Under the pieces are notes generated by a model. The model made no database searches. It was given only the letters and a program-made list of their open reading frames with translations, and was not told where the DNA came from. 64,000 nucleotides of DNA from assembly GCF_003112675.1 (NCBI RefSeq), contig NZ_BFAY01000011.1:248001-312000 (forward strand), in the 5' to 3' direction. The translations under genes and the position numbers were made by a program. How positions within the stretch are numbered: position 1 is the first letter of the stretch; each line of letters begins with the position of its first letter. This stretch comes from Leptospira johnsonii. GTDB lineage: Bacteria > Spirochaetota > Leptospiria > Leptospirales > Leptospiraceae. Positions 43,780 to 53,889 of this stretch are shown one piece after another.

Positions 43780-44205
43780 ATGCAAATCTCTAAATCATTC
43801 TTTTATGAAATCCCGGTCCTCTGGAGCCAATGCGATCCAAATGGTCATTTGAATGTAGGAAACTTTCAAGTATTCCTTCATGAAGGAAGAATGGTTGCCC
43901 TAGAAGAAGCGGGCCTTTCCTTCTCTCAAATGAAATCCGAGAATATAGGCCCGATGATCCTAAGAGGAGAAACAGATTATAAGGCAGAAATTCGTTATCC
44001 GGATACTGCTATAATAGAATCTCAGTTTGGAGAGATCTCAGGCTCGAGATGCAAGGTATTTCAAAAATTGATCCGAAAATCCGACGGTAAAGTTTCCTGC
44101 GAATCTATCTCTCATTGTATCATGTTTGATTTCGGTAAGAAAAGACCTTGGAAGTATACGGACAAATTCCTGGAAGGATTAGGACTTTTGGAACTTTCGA
44201 AATAA
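43780..44205 (+). CDS. Acyl-CoA thioesterase, 4HBT (hot-dog) family
   Basis: This 141-residue hot-dog protein has WSQCDPNGHLNVGNFQVFLHE (the catalytic Asp/His region of 4-hydroxybenzoyl-CoA-type thioesterases) and a YPDTAIIESQ strand. It probably hydrolyses an acyl-CoA. AGGAGCAAGAT before the ATG is a good ribosome-binding site. A bidirectional terminator separates it from the convergent aldehyde dehydrogenase. Confidence 0.88.
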   Translation: MQISKSFFYEIPVLWSQCDPNGHLNVGNFQVFLHEGRMVALEEAGLSFSQMKSENIGPMILRGETDYKAEIRYPDTAIIESQFGEISGSRCKVFQKLIRKSDGKVSCESISHCIMFDFGKKRPWKYTDKFLEGLGLLELSK

Positions 44206-44207
44206 AA

Positions 44208-44227
44208 AAGCCCTCCGAAGAGGGCTT
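44208..44227. terminator. Bidirectional terminator
   Basis: AAGCCCTC and GAGGGCTT form an 8-bp stem around CGAA, with A residues to the left, between convergent genes. Confidence 0.75.
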
Positions 44228-44255
44228 CCAAGATCGAAGAAAGTAGAGGAAATCC

Positions 44256-45743
44256 TTACACGAAGAATTTCTTAGTGAATTGAAGCATTTTATCCACGAA
44301 TCCATTGTAAGGCGGATATAACATTTCAATCGAAGAGAATGGAGCTTGTTTGAATACGGACTTCTCGTGAGAGAATGTTCTGAATCCCCACCAGCCATGG
44401 TAACTTCCGTGTCCGGAATGGTTGATCCCTCCGAACGGTAGATTCGGGTTAGCCAAGTGTACGATAACGTCATTCACCGCGGCTCCTCCGGAGGATGTTT
44501 CCTTGAGAACCTTGTTGATATGTTTGTTATTGCTTCCGAACACATAGAGTGCGAGTGGTTTCGGTTTAGAAAGTACCTTCTCCACTGCTTCATCCAAGTT
44601 TTTGTAAGTTAGGATAGGGAGCACCGGTCCGAAGATCTCATCTTCCATGATCCTTGCGTTTTCAGGTACATTAGAGATAAGTGTTGGTTCTATATAGTTT
44701 TGAGAAGAATCTGTTTCTCCTCCCATTACTACCTTTCCACCTTTTTCTACGGCTTCGTGGATATAACCGGAAACTCTTTGGAAGTTTCTTTGGTTCACTA
44801 AACGACAGAAGTCTTTATTGTTCTTGATATCTGCAGAAGTTTCTCCGTAGAAAGATTTCACCGCAGCCTTCGCTTGTTTTACGAATTCTTCAGTCTGTCC
44901 TTCTGGAAGTAGTAGATAGTCGGGCGCCACACAGGTTTGGCCCGCGTTCATGATCTTTCCCCATACCAGTTTTTGAGCCGCCTTTTTCAGGTTTGCTCCT
45001 GGTACGATGATGGCAGGAGATTTTCCACCCAATTCTAGGGTAACTGTGGAAAGATTTTTTGCCGCCGCAGCCATTACGATCTTTCCTACATGTGTACTTC
45101 CAGTGAAGAAGATATGATCGAATGGAAGCTCCATTAAAGCCGTGGAAACCGTATGATCTCCTTCGAATACTGCAACTTCTCCCTCTTGGAAGGTTTCTTT
45201 TACTAGTTTAGTAAGTAGTTTAGAAGTTTCAGGTGTGAACTCGGAAGGTTTGATGATCGCGGTGTTTCCTGCTGCAAGAGCCGCAGTCAACGGTGCGATT
45301 GCGAGATAGAACGGATAGTTCCAAGGAGAAATGATCAGAGTCACTCCCTTTGGTTCGTAAGAAATGGAACTTCTTGCTCCGAAGAGTGAAACTGGAGTTT
45401 TTACTCTTTCCGGTTTCATCCAAGTTTTTACATGTCGAATCGCGTCTTTTAATTCCGCGATAGAAGGCATGATCTCAGTAAGATCCGTTTCGTGAGGAGC
45501 TTTTCTAAAATCATTTTGTAAGGCTTGCTTGATCTCTGGGGTAAGTCTTTCCACTGCCGCCAGTAATTTTTTCAATAATACGACTCGATCCTTTGCCTTG
45601 GAAACTTTCAGAACCTTATGAAAATGACGTTTTTGAACATCGAATACTCTTTGCATCTCCTTAGGGTTCGGAGCAGGAAAAGAAGCCGTTCCGCTGGAAG
45701 CGGAAGAGACTGAGCTCGCCGGTTGTGTAGCTGTGCTGGACAT
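44256..45743 (-). CDS. Aldehyde dehydrogenase (class 3-like)
   Basis: This 495-residue enzyme has an unusual N-terminal extension of about 25 Ser/Ala/Thr/Pro residues. The ALDH core follows with [22 protein letters not shown], the Glu motif [12 protein letters not shown] and the catalytic Cys in [13 protein letters not shown]; the C-terminal [17 protein letters not shown] fits the ALDH3 / coniferyl-aldehyde dehydrogenase branch. It oxidises fatty or aromatic aldehydes with NAD(P). The hydrophobic C-terminus ([18 protein letters not shown]) could associate with membranes as in some ALDH3 proteins. Confidence 0.92.
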   Translation of the reverse strand: MSSTATQPASSVSSASSGTASFPAPNPKEMQRVFDVQKRHFHKVLKVSKAKDRVVLLKKLLAAVERLTPEIKQALQNDFRKAPHETDLTEIMPSIAELKDAIRHVKTWMKPERVKTPVSLFGARSSISYEPKGVTLIISPWNYPFYLAIAPLTAALAAGNTAIIKPSEFTPETSKLLTKLVKETFQEGEVAVFEGDHTVSTALMELPFDHIFFTGSTHVGKIVMAAAAKNLSTVTLELGGKSPAIIVPGANLKKAAQKLVWGKIMNAGQTCVAPDYLLLPEGQTEEFVKQAKAAVKSFYGETSADIKNNKDFCRLVNQRNFQRVSGYIHEAVEKGGKVVMGGETDSSQNYIEPTLISNVPENARIMEDEIFGPVLPILTYKNLDEAVEKVLSKPKPLALYVFGSNNKHINKVLKETSSGGAAVNDVIVHLANPNLPFGGINHSGHGSYHGWWGFRTFSHEKSVFKQAPFSSIEMLYPPYNGFVDKMLQFTKKFFV

Positions 45744-46145
45744 TGAGGGGTCTCCTAAGTTCTAACATTCTTCCGGAAATCCGGACTGGTAGAGAACCAA
45801 GGTATAATTTCACCAAATTCAGGATTTTGACGCAACCTTTTTATTGAATGATCATTCCGTAACTTTTCGAGAAAAAGTCGCCTTCCTGGACCCAGGTCGC
45901 TTTTTATTCTACCCGTTATGATAAGATTTTTCCTACTCAATCAAGTGATAGCTTAGTCCAAAAGGACTATTTCCTAATGACGTTTTTGGAAATTTATTTC
46001 TGACAAGAATCGTAAGATAAATTTTTCACTCAGTTTTTTTTTCCAAGTTTGATCCGTATAATTCGCTTAGCGGAATCTTATTTTTAATTTATAAGTTTCG
46101 CTATTTCTTGACAGAGACTACTAACGTTTTTCAGAGTAACTTGAT
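45744..46145. other. Intergenic region upstream of the aldehyde dehydrogenase and GHKL-HDOD genes
   Basis: A 402-bp divergent gap. It contains a perfect 12-bp palindrome GAATGATCATTC at 45846-45857, about 100 bp before the dehydrogenase start, which could be a TetR-type operator. A 61-codon frame on the minus strand has no convincing ribosome-binding site or composition and is not called. No other element is recognised. Confidence 0.5.
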
Positions 46146-47669
46146 ATGAGCCAAGGGAAAACCCTAGAACTTTTCCATCACAAAGACCAAGGTATATTCA
46201 GCAATCTGAAGGACCTGAATCATCCTATTTCGGAGAACACTCCGTTTCATTTTAAATTTTTCAATCTTACCGAGAGTGTGGACAGCATTCTCTCCAAGAC
46301 ATTGGATCGTTATCTTTTACATTTGGATATCATCTTCGTGAGGGATTCTGTTCTCGCGGCTATGAAAGAAACCATCACGAACACTATCAAAGCAAATATC
46401 AAGAGGATCTATTTTAGAGAACTCCAGGCGGATATCCAAAATCCTAGTGTATATCGCAGCAAGATCCTGGGCTTTAAACAAACATATCTGGATAATAAGG
46501 AGAAGTACGAAGATCTTCTTTTTAAGAACAATTACGTTGTCCTAGTATCGTTCATTCATAATAAGGACGCAATCCGCATCCGCGTGATGAATAATGTAAA
46601 ACTCAGCCCGGAAGAAGTGGAACGTATCAACGTAAGGATCGAAAAAGCAAAAACTTATAACGATCTTGCAGAAGCATTTTTAGAAAAAGGGGACGAGACC
46701 GAAGGCGCTGGTCTTGGACTGATCATGACTCTAATGATGTTGAAAAACGACGGTTTAGGCGCAAGTTCCTATAAAGTAGAAAGCCAAGGCAATAATACTT
46801 CAGTTATAATCGATATTCCTATTCGGATCCAAAAAGAAAATGTTCAGATCCAAAAAGCAGAAGAGATCATCAAGGAAGTAGACCAACTTCCTACATTCCC
46901 TAAAGCGATCCAAGATATCCAATTAGCGATCGATAAACCGAATTCAAGTATCGGCCAGATCGCTGAGATGGTGAAGAAGGACGTAGCTCTTTCTGCAAAC
47001 ATTCTGAAATTATCCAACTCTGCAGCTTTTCGACGTGGAAACAAAGTAGAGTCATTGGACAGAGCCATCCAGCTCATCGGTTTGAAAGAGCTACAGGTTT
47101 TATTATATTCTCTCGGAACAAAACAGATCTTGGAGAATAAGTTCCCTGCCTTCTTAACGATCTGGGAAAAATCAAACCAATGTGCGTATTACTGTAAATT
47201 GATCGCTCAAAGATTGAATCTCCCTAAAGAAGCTATGAGCAATCTAATGTCAGCGGCGCTTCTTCATGATATAGGAGAGATCATTCTTCTTTCCTTGGAA
47301 CAAGAACGTATGGGCAAGATCCAAAATTATTCCGCATCGAAAGAAATCGCGTCTTCTCTTTCTATGGAAGAAGCTGCATTCGGTATCACTCATACTAAGA
47401 TCGGTGCATTGATCGCTGAAAAATGGAATTTCCCAGAGTTATATTCTAAAACGATGGAATACCATCATAGACCTCAATTGGCGGAAGAACAATACAAAGA
47501 GATCATCTTCCCTATTTATCTGGGAGATATGATGATCAAGATCAATAACGAAGAAGCTAAGTTCTCCGAGATCCCTGACGAAGTACTGAAACATTGTAAA
47601 TTTTTCTCTTCCGGGGATTTCCATTCTTTCCGGACCAAAGCTTTAGAAAGTTTCCAAGCTACTCTTTAA
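46146..47669 (+). CDS. HDOD-domain protein with an N-terminal GHKL ATPase-like domain
   Basis: Residues ~35-225 resemble a histidine-kinase/GHKL ATPase fold: an N-box-like [17 protein letters not shown] (71-87), and a G-box-like [20 protein letters not shown] (186-205). No phosphoacceptor His domain is present. Residues ~245-445 form an HDOD domain ([64 protein letters not shown]), related to HD phosphodiesterases but usually non-catalytic. The pairing suggests a signalling scaffold; the detailed function is unknown. Confidence 0.8.
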   Translation: MSQGKTLELFHHKDQGIFSNLKDLNHPISENTPFHFKFFNLTESVDSILSKTLDRYLLHLDIIFVRDSVLAAMKETITNTIKANIKRIYFRELQADIQNPSVYRSKILGFKQTYLDNKEKYEDLLFKNNYVVLVSFIHNKDAIRIRVMNNVKLSPEEVERINVRIEKAKTYNDLAEAFLEKGDETEGAGLGLIMTLMMLKNDGLGASSYKVESQGNNTSVIIDIPIRIQKENVQIQKAEEIIKEVDQLPTFPKAIQDIQLAIDKPNSSIGQIAEMVKKDVALSANILKLSNSAAFRRGNKVESLDRAIQLIGLKELQVLLYSLGTKQILENKFPAFLTIWEKSNQCAYYCKLIAQRLNLPKEAMSNLMSAALLHDIGEIILLSLEQERMGKIQNYSASKEIASSLSMEEAAFGITHTKIGALIAEKWNFPELYSKTMEYHHRPQLAEEQYKEIIFPIYLGDMMIKINNEEAKFSEIPDEVLKHCKFFSSGDFHSFRTKALESFQATL

Positions 47670-47729
47670 TTCGCCGGAATTCCGGCAATTAGCGATTTCT
47701 TTCGAACAAAGTACCAAAAATAGTATTAG

Positions 47730-47758
47730 CCGAAGGTTCCAGAAATCTAAACCTTCGG
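47730..47758. other. Hairpin upstream of the LruC-domain gene
   Basis: Perfect 9-bp arms CCGAAGGTT (47730-47738) and AACCTTCGG (47750-47758) surround an 11-nt loop. There is no T tract. A 14-bp perfect palindrome GCCGGAATTCCGGC lies at 47673-47686, just after the upstream stop codon. These may act as terminator or mRNA-stability elements. Confidence 0.4.
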
Positions 47759-47815
47759 GTGTATTGCGTATTGGTCGGAGATAAGCATAATCATGACATC
47801 CGTACGGGTGCATAT

Positions 47816-49108
47816 ATGACAAAGAAAATCCTAATTTGCTTTTTAGCCTCTCTCAGTATCTCTTTCGCCTCCTGCACGTCTTCCAGCGATCCGAATTACG
47901 CATGGTTGATGAGTTTAGTAGCAGGATCCACTGCAGTGGAGGCTCCTTCCGGTCCTACTGATTTCGGGATCGATATCAATGACGAGACTGCTCCTGTAGA
48001 TTTCGTATTCGATACCACCCGAACAATCACAGTAAACGTTCAAGTAATAGATCCTGTAGCTCCTGTAAACGGGTCCATGGTGCAGGTAACTGTACCTTCT
48101 GCCGTTCCTGGTGCTGCCAGTAATAAATCGGTATTCAAGGCTTATACAAATCCTAGCGGAGAAGTTACAGGTAGTTTTACTATAGATGGCGATACTAAAA
48201 CGGTTCATCTCACTGTAGAAGCTTACGGTAAGTTTTACGAAGCGGATATTTCCATCGTGACTGTAAGCAAGGTGGACAGAAGGATCTCAATCAGCTTCAC
48301 CGCGACGGGACAGCAGATCATCGATACCGATGGAGATGGCATACAGGATTTCGAGGATGTATTCCCGAACGATCCTACAAGAGTTAGTTCTATCCGGGTT
48401 CCTGCGGAAGATTATTACACCACATCGTATGAGGACTTATTTCCTAAACAAGGAGATGCGGACTTCAACGACTATGTGATCCGTTCTTATTTCGAAGAAG
48501 ATCTGAACAAATTCGGCGAGGTAGTACGAGTGAGAGGTTATTTCACTCATGTCGCCAAAGGTGCCGGATATAATCATACTCTTCGCTTCGGATTGCCTGG
48601 AGCAAGTGTAACAAGTTATTCTCTTCTGCGGTATGCGGCAGACGGAACCACCTTGGAAGAAAACTTAAGTGGAACTCCAGCTTCGATTGCGGATCTGGAA
48701 ATATTAGGAAATAGTTCTACTACAATTTCCAAATCAAACGCATCCAAAACGGACACAGTCTTCGTAAAAGGTAAAACTGCAAAACTGGAAGTTATCCTTT
48801 CCGCGCCAATTTCCAAACTGGTGTTAGGACCCGCTCCTTATGATACGTTCATAAGAGTGGTCAACACCGGCAAAGATATACACGCTGCAGGAAGGTATTT
48901 CGATGCAGAAGGAAAAGACATTTATAGAGATGCTACCGGCTTCCCTTGGGTGCTTCTTGTTCCTGGAAACTTCCAATGGCCTTACGAAGCTACGGACATA
49001 CGTACTTCTTATCCTACTTTCAAAACCTGGTATGAATCTCTTGGAACCACCGATACGGATTGGTTCCGAACTCCGAATACTTCGGCAGTGTTTCCAGCTA
49101 CGCCCTAA
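47816..49108 (+). CDS. LruC-domain lipoprotein
   Basis: From the ATG at 47816, 430 residues begin with a signal peptide and lipobox (ICFLASLSISFASCTSS). A beta-rich domain occupies ~40-165. It is followed by IDTDGDGIQDFEDVFPNDPT, a calcium-binding-like Asp loop, and then the LruC/DUF4842 domain with SYEDLFPKQGDADFNDYVI, and later PTFKTWYESLGTTDTDWF. LruC of pathogenic Leptospira is a lipoprotein linked to recurrent uveitis; whether this is its orthologue is not decided. The longer frame from 47759 has no signal peptide at its start. Confidence 0.88.
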   Translation: MTKKILICFLASLSISFASCTSSSDPNYAWLMSLVAGSTAVEAPSGPTDFGIDINDETAPVDFVFDTTRTITVNVQVIDPVAPVNGSMVQVTVPSAVPGAASNKSVFKAYTNPSGEVTGSFTIDGDTKTVHLTVEAYGKFYEADISIVTVSKVDRRISISFTATGQQIIDTDGDGIQDFEDVFPNDPTRVSSIRVPAEDYYTTSYEDLFPKQGDADFNDYVIRSYFEEDLNKFGEVVRVRGYFTHVAKGAGYNHTLRFGLPGASVTSYSLLRYAADGTTLEENLSGTPASIADLEILGNSSTTISKSNASKTDTVFVKGKTAKLEVILSAPISKLVLGPAPYDTFIRVVNTGKDIHAAGRYFDAEGKDIYRDATGFPWVLLVPGNFQWPYEATDIRTSYPTFKTWYESLGTTDTDWFRTPNTSAVFPATP

Positions 49109-49140
49109 TTTGGGACTCCTGAAAGAGTAAAAGCAACCTC

Positions 49141-49177
49141 CCCCTTCCCTCATTCGGCCGAGGGGAGGGGTTTTTTT
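49141..49177 (+). terminator. Rho-independent terminator
   Basis: CCCCTTCCCTC (49141-49151) pairs with GAGGGGAGGGG (49160-49170) with one U-G pair, followed by seven T residues. Confidence 0.9.
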
Positions 49178-49217
49178 CCTTTTCGATCCATAAGCCGGAG
49201 TATATCCTGAACTTTAA

Positions 49218-50267
49218 GTGGCTTCAGGACTCTCCAAACAAAAAGATAGCAAACAATCAGGCTCGTATTCCGGTAAGGAGCAGGCCTCTAATTTCCTATC
49301 CTTGGTAGAGGAGATCTCCCCTATCGTAGCTTTGGACGAAAACAATATAGTCCGATTTACAAACGCATCCTTTCGAAAAGAATTCAAACTTAGATTTGCA
49401 AGCCCCGTAGGAAAAAACCTATTCAATCTATTAAAATTGGATTCGAAAGAAGAAGCCAACCTGAGAGAAAATCTTCATAAAGCACTCAAAACAAAATTGC
49501 AAAACCAGGAATTCAAAAAAGGAAAGAAGTCCTACGGATATTCTATCTTTAAATTCAAAGACAGCCTGGGTATGATCTTAAAAGATATCACCGAGAATAA
49601 AAAGTTAGAAAAGAAGATCGCAACTCTCCACACACAAGTACTCGCTTCCCAAGAAGAAGAAAGATCCAGACTCGCAAGAGAACTTCATGACGGAGTGGGA
49701 CAACTTATACTCGCGGCAAAATTACATTTCCAAGCTTACCAAAAATCCGAGAAGGAACATCCGGAATCTTTCGGCTCAGGGTTAGGACTCATCGATAAAG
49801 CAAGCCAAGAACTCCGTGAAATTTACACAAATTTGCAACCTTCTTCCTTAAAAGAACTTGGGCTGGAAGCTGCCTTAAGCTCTCTAGCGAACCAAATTTT
49901 TCCGATACAAAAAATTAAAGTAAAATCCGAGTTTAAGGTTCCCGAAAAAATTCCTCAGGAAATACAAAACCAAGTATTCAGAATATTACAGGAAATTTGC
50001 GCTAATATTCTAAAACATTCCCAAGCGAATAAAGTGGAGTTAAGGATCTTTTCCGAAAAAGATACTTTGGTAGTTTCTGCAAAAGATAACGGAAAAGGAT
50101 TTAAAGAAAAAGAAGCCAGAATAAAGTCTACCGGATACGGATTGGAAAATATTCGGAGAAGAACCGAGGACCTGAACGGTACTCTTTTTTTAGAATCCGA
50201 ACCTAATAAAGGTACTCAATACGTGCTTAGGATCCCGTTAAAAAAACGTTCCAAGGAGAAAGTATGA
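49218..50267 (+). CDS. NarL-type sensor histidine kinase
   Basis: This 349-residue protein starts at GTG. A PAS-like domain lies at ~25-130 (VEEISPIVALDENNIVRFTN). HisKA_3 has the phosphoacceptor motif EEERSRLARELHDGVGQLIL (His near residue 158), and a HATPase_c domain has EICANILKHSQANKVELRI and KDNGKGF, then GYGLENIRRRTEDLNG. There are no membrane helices. The stop overlaps the next gene by ATGA, giving a cognate pair with the LuxR-type regulator that follows. Confidence 0.9.
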   Translation: MASGLSKQKDSKQSGSYSGKEQASNFLSLVEEISPIVALDENNIVRFTNASFRKEFKLRFASPVGKNLFNLLKLDSKEEANLRENLHKALKTKLQNQEFKKGKKSYGYSIFKFKDSLGMILKDITENKKLEKKIATLHTQVLASQEEERSRLARELHDGVGQLILAAKLHFQAYQKSEKEHPESFGSGLGLIDKASQELREIYTNLQPSSLKELGLEAALSSLANQIFPIQKIKVKSEFKVPEKIPQEIQNQVFRILQEICANILKHSQANKVELRIFSEKDTLVVSAKDNGKGFKEKEARIKSTGYGLENIRRRTEDLNGTLFLESEPNKGTQYVLRIPLKKRSKEKV

Positions 50268-50938
50268 ACGCCCAACCCTCCGTTTGCAAACTCTATCTTG
50301 TAGACGACCATGCCATCTTAAGAGAAGGTCTTAGACTGATCATTTCTGGACAAAACGATCTAGAAATCATCGGCGAAAATGGGAACGCTGAACAGGCGCT
50401 AGACGAGATCGGCAAATTAGAGCCTGATATTCTTATCACGGATATTTCCATGCCTGGAGTCAGCGGTATCGACCTTGTCAAAGGAGTCAAAAGATACTAT
50501 CCCAAAGTTCAGGTCATCATTCTATCCAGACATGATAACGAAGAATACATCCAAAAACTGGTGGATCTAGGCATCAACGGTTACGTTCTAAAAGACGACG
50601 CGGGAGAAGATCTACTAAGAGCAATAGACGCTGTCCGCAGAAAGGAAACTTATCTAAGTCCAAGGATCGCGACTAGAGTTCTTTCAGGAATCGGCCGCAA
50701 AAAAACGGGAGAACTTCAGGAAGAAGGTCCATCCGTATTCTCAGTGCTTTCCGACAGAGAAAGACAGATCTTAAAATTGATCTCGGAAGGGAATTCCAAC
50801 GAGAAAATAGGGAAACTTCTTCACATTTCTCCTGCCACCGTAAAAGTGCATAGAGCAAATATCATGAAGAAGTTGGACTTACACAAGGTGGCAGACCTTG
50901 TAGTCTATGCAATCCGCGCGGGCATCGTAGAAAGTTAG
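50264..50938 (+). CDS. NarL/FixJ family response regulator
   Basis: This 224-residue regulator has a receiver domain (DDHAILREGL; phospho-Asp in ILITDISMPGVSG; Lys in GYVLKDDAGE) and a C-terminal LuxR helix-turn-helix (SDRERQILKLISEGNSNEKI, then LHISPATVKVHRANIMKKLD). It is translationally coupled with the upstream kinase. Targets are unknown. The 3' end overlaps the convergent DUF1554 gene by 4 bp. Confidence 0.95.
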   Translation: MNAQPSVCKLYLVDDHAILREGLRLIISGQNDLEIIGENGNAEQALDEIGKLEPDILITDISMPGVSGIDLVKGVKRYYPKVQVIILSRHDNEEYIQKLVDLGINGYVLKDDAGEDLLRAIDAVRRKETYLSPRIATRVLSGIGRKKTGELQEEGPSVFSVLSDRERQILKLISEGNSNEKIGKLLHISPATVKVHRANIMKKLDLHKVADLVVYAIRAGIVES

Positions 50939-51534
50939 TTTCTAACGCAGAGTAAACCTTTAGGCTGATCGCATCCATCCGAGAAGCCTTGGTTGAAGCC
51001 TCCGATGGTATTATCACCAGGAGCTCCATATTCTCCAAAATCTGTAGGTGAAGAGCTTCCCCAGCTTTGGCATATATCCGTGCTAAGTCCAAAACTTGAG
51101 CTAATCCCTGTCCAATAATTCCCTGCCCCAGGAATTCCAGTCGCGCTATCCATTGGAAGCGTCGGAAGTCCAGAACCATCCGTATGAAAGATCAAAGTTT
51201 CGCTTGGAGACATTGCGTAATAATTCGTGCCTGGAAATAAGGGCCAACCGGCTCCGCCCGGAATCCTAGTAGAAGAAGCAATCAATGCAACGTATTCCAA
51301 AGGCGATCCAGGCAAATTAGGAACCTCCGCGGTTTTTGCACTTTGGCAAATCAGATCGGCTCCTGCAACCCCGCCTAAGTCTCCTGTATTGGGAGAAGTA
51401 GTAACGAACAGATAACGTGTTTTTCCGAGAAGTCCTAAAAGAATCAATTCATCTCCGCCAGGAAAAGGTTTGGAACAAGCGGAGCTGAAAAACCCGGAAA
51501 GAAGAATGAGCAAGGTAGAAATTCTAAGAGCCAT
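50935..51534 (-). CDS. DUF1554 domain lipoprotein
   Basis: This 199-residue protein has a signal peptide and lipobox (LILLSGFFSSACSK). The DUF1554 region begins YLFVTTSPNTGDLGGVAGAD and carries Cys at the ends (ICQS, DICQSWGS, DGCDQPKGLLCVRN) that probably form disulfides. The family is common in Leptospira surface proteins and resembles collagen XV/endostatin and C-type lectin-like folds. It is last in a four-gene run with an envelope protein, FecR protein and cyclase. Confidence 0.85.
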   Translation of the reverse strand: MALRISTLLILLSGFFSSACSKPFPGGDELILLGLLGKTRYLFVTTSPNTGDLGGVAGADLICQSAKTAEVPNLPGSPLEYVALIASSTRIPGGAGWPLFPGTNYYAMSPSETLIFHTDGSGLPTLPMDSATGIPGAGNYWTGISSSFGLSTDICQSWGSSSPTDFGEYGAPGDNTIGGFNQGFSDGCDQPKGLLCVRN

Positions 51535-51537
51535 AGT

Positions 51538-52365
51538 TCAAAAGCTCCTTGTATATTGGACTTCCCATCTATTCTGAGAGAATCCAGTATTTGCAAAAGT
51601 ATTCAGATTTCCGCCTCTGTCAGGACTTACTTTGAATTGGACAGTATCTCCTTGCGGGAGTTTATTCTCTAACCAAAGAGAAAGTGCAACGCTTAAGATC
51701 GCCGCTCCTCCAATCAGAGCCTGGTTGCTCTGGTGCATTTCATATTCTTTCTTATCATTCTCTCTTGCCTGCCATAGATAAAGAGTAAAGGAAGAAGGTA
51801 GATTTAAACTTAAGATCCCGATATTCATCGGGTCGTTTAACGGCTTTGAGGCGAGAATATTCCCAGCTTCTCTTTCCGAATTTCCAAGATAGGCGAGAGC
51901 TCCGAACCAAGCCCAGATGCTGTAGGACTTCCAACGTTCTCCCTTGGAATAATATCCTGTTCCAGGGATCCAAACAAACTTAGAAGTTTTGATTCCTTTA
52001 CTTGCCTCTTCTTTCTCAGCCATGGCAACCGCTTTCGGGCGGTCTTGCTCTACTTTAAAATTAGTCCAAGGAGTATAAGAAGAAGGTTTTCCGAATCTAT
52101 TCAATGCAGCGATCCTGTATTCGTAGGTCCCTGCCTCTAAGGAGAATTCTATTTCGTTCTCAGAGACCTTCTTCTCCAAAAATAATTCTTGAGGAGGTTC
52201 TGCTTTTCGGACTTCTACTACGTAACCGCGGCTTCCTTTTACTTCTTTCCATTCTATATAATATACGAAGCTCTTTTTCTCTGCGAAAATTCCCAAAGAC
52301 ACGGAAAAGAATATTAGAATAAGCTGAAATAACAGAGCGAAAGTTTTTCCGCGGAACAAATGCAT
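51538..52365 (-). CDS. Envelope protein with fibronectin-like N-terminal domain
   Basis: This 275-residue protein has a signal peptide (LLFQLILIFFSVSLGIFA). Residues ~35-110 read like an FN3-type beta sandwich (YYIEWKEVKGSRGYVVEVRK, FSLEAGTYEYRIAALNRFGK). The rest has two hydrophobic segments (YSIWAWFGALAYLG; LIGGAAILSVALSLWL) typical of proteins with WIPGTGYYSKGE repeats in Leptospira-like OM proteins. No enzyme motif is seen. It is tightly linked to the FecR gene (9 bp) and to the DUF1554 gene (3 bp). Confidence 0.6.
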   Translation of the reverse strand: MHLFRGKTFALLFQLILIFFSVSLGIFAEKKSFVYYIEWKEVKGSRGYVVEVRKAEPPQELFLEKKVSENEIEFSLEAGTYEYRIAALNRFGKPSSYTPWTNFKVEQDRPKAVAMAEKEEASKGIKTSKFVWIPGTGYYSKGERWKSYSIWAWFGALAYLGNSEREAGNILASKPLNDPMNIGILSLNLPSSFTLYLWQARENDKKEYEMHQSNQALIGGAAILSVALSLWLENKLPQGDTVQFKVSPDRGGNLNTFANTGFSQNRWEVQYTRSF

Positions 52366-52374
52366 GCCTTCTCC

Positions 52375-53886
52375 TTAAGGGCGGGCGCCGCTGGATTTTG
52401 TTTCCGGGGCTTCCAATTCTTCCCTAAGTAATATTTTGAAATCCGCTTCAGATCTTAAGTTAGGGTCCGAATCGGATTCTATGGTCCAATGGAATGTTCC
52501 TACATCCAATTTTTCCAAGTCCTTGAACACCAACCTGTCGCCTTTTGTCTTTTTTTCATAGATTAGCTCGTCGCCTGAGCCTCTCTTATAGAAAAGACGA
52601 AATTTCCATTCGCTTTGCTTCTGTTTGGTGGAGAATTTCCAACGGAAAGAAATACTTTCCTTGCCGGTCATATCCACTACAGCGCCCTTTTTCGGAAAAT
52701 CAACGGAAAGTTCCGCATTTGTCAGCGCTTCAGTAGTCGCAGCAATCTCTTGTTTTGTTTCTGCAACCTGAATGACAGGAAGAGAAATGGAAAATTTACG
52801 CGCTTCCGAGAATGTTTCCGTTCCGGGAAGATTCGTATAGGACTGTACTCTCCAATAATAAGTGCCTGGATCCAATGTTAGCGAAAAATTCGTACGAAAT
52901 ACTTGTGTCTCGGAAATAGATCCAAAACTAGGATCAGTAGAGATCTGTAATTTATAACCGCTTGCTATCTTTTGTTTTGCCCAGGAGAATGCAACGGTCC
53001 TATCTTCTTGAGAAAGATCTTTTTTAGGATAATGTAATTCTACGGGGAAGTTGGGAAGAACTCTGAACTTTCGGACTTCGGATATTTTCTTGCCGTCCCT
53101 GGAGTTGACCCTCCAATAATAGATCCCTTCCGGAAATTTTTGTTTATAATAAGGTTCTTTAGAAGGCCTTTTAGAGATATACACTGAAAAGTCCCGTCTA
53201 GGAGAAATTTCTAATATACCTTCTTCTCCTCCTTCCCAACGGAATTCGACGGTCTGCTCCATTTCTGTCGGAAAATATCTGTAAGAATCTTCGGGACTGA
53301 CAAGGCTCCAATTTTGGTTCAGTTTATTCCCATTTAGCGAACTCTCTTTTTCGCCTAATGTTTGTTTGACGGTCCCGTCTTCGGACCATTCTACCTGTCC
53401 TCTTTCTACATCTACTCTAGTGCCGTTCTGATTTTTTGTAACTTGGAACTTGGAACCTAATTCCGCTTCTAAACCTACCGTTCCTGCGATCACGGAGAGA
53501 ACTTTTTTTCCGCTCTCAACTAGAATATTTCCTTCGTTCAGATCCAGGTTTTCCTTATTCTCCTTTAATTGGAGAACGACCATAGACTGAGGATCTAATT
53601 CTATCCTCGTGCCTGATTTTAAAAATACTACCGCTTCGGAAGCCTCGTCTGTTCGGATGGAGTCCCTATCATACACTGGCATTCCTTGCTCCAGATCTTC
53701 CCATAACATTCTATCCGGAAATTTTCTTTGAGCAGTTTTGTAACGGAAGGAGACAGTCCCCATAATCTCCTTTCCGGCTCCCCCGTTCGATTTGGATTCG
53801 AAATAAAGAAGGTACAAAGATAAGAAAAGTACAAGGAAGCAGCCTATACCTACCTGCCATTCTCTTTTATATATTCTCCAATCCAT
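52375..53886 (-). CDS. FecR-domain protein
   Basis: This 503-residue protein has one N-terminal membrane anchor (VGIGCFLVLFLSLYLLYF). A FecR domain spans ~45-180 (MPVYDRDSIRTDEASEAVVF, LDLNEGNILVESGKKVLSVI). It is followed by three beta-sandwich modules (about 200-290, 290-370, 400-490) with repeated phrases such as FRWEGG, VAFSWAKQKI and ISFRWKFS. Without a partner sigma factor here, it is probably a periplasmic sensor or structural partner of the adjacent cyclase rather than a FecR regulator. Confidence 0.82.
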   Translation of the reverse strand: MDWRIYKREWQVGIGCFLVLFLSLYLLYFESKSNGGAGKEIMGTVSFRYKTAQRKFPDRMLWEDLEQGMPVYDRDSIRTDEASEAVVFLKSGTRIELDPQSMVVLQLKENKENLDLNEGNILVESGKKVLSVIAGTVGLEAELGSKFQVTKNQNGTRVDVERGQVEWSEDGTVKQTLGEKESSLNGNKLNQNWSLVSPEDSYRYFPTEMEQTVEFRWEGGEEGILEISPRRDFSVYISKRPSKEPYYKQKFPEGIYYWRVNSRDGKKISEVRKFRVLPNFPVELHYPKKDLSQEDRTVAFSWAKQKIASGYKLQISTDPSFGSISETQVFRTNFSLTLDPGTYYWRVQSYTNLPGTETFSEARKFSISLPVIQVAETKQEIAATTEALTNAELSVDFPKKGAVVDMTGKESISFRWKFSTKQKQSEWKFRLFYKRGSGDELIYEKKTKGDRLVFKDLEKLDVGTFHWTIESDSDPNLRSEADFKILLREELEAPETKSSGARP

Positions 53887-53889
53887 ATA

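Noticed and set aside
45755..45940. 61-codon minus-strand frame upstream of the aldehyde dehydrogenase
   Set aside because: No convincing ribosome-binding site, Arg/Lys-rich composition, and it crosses the palindromic operator-like site.
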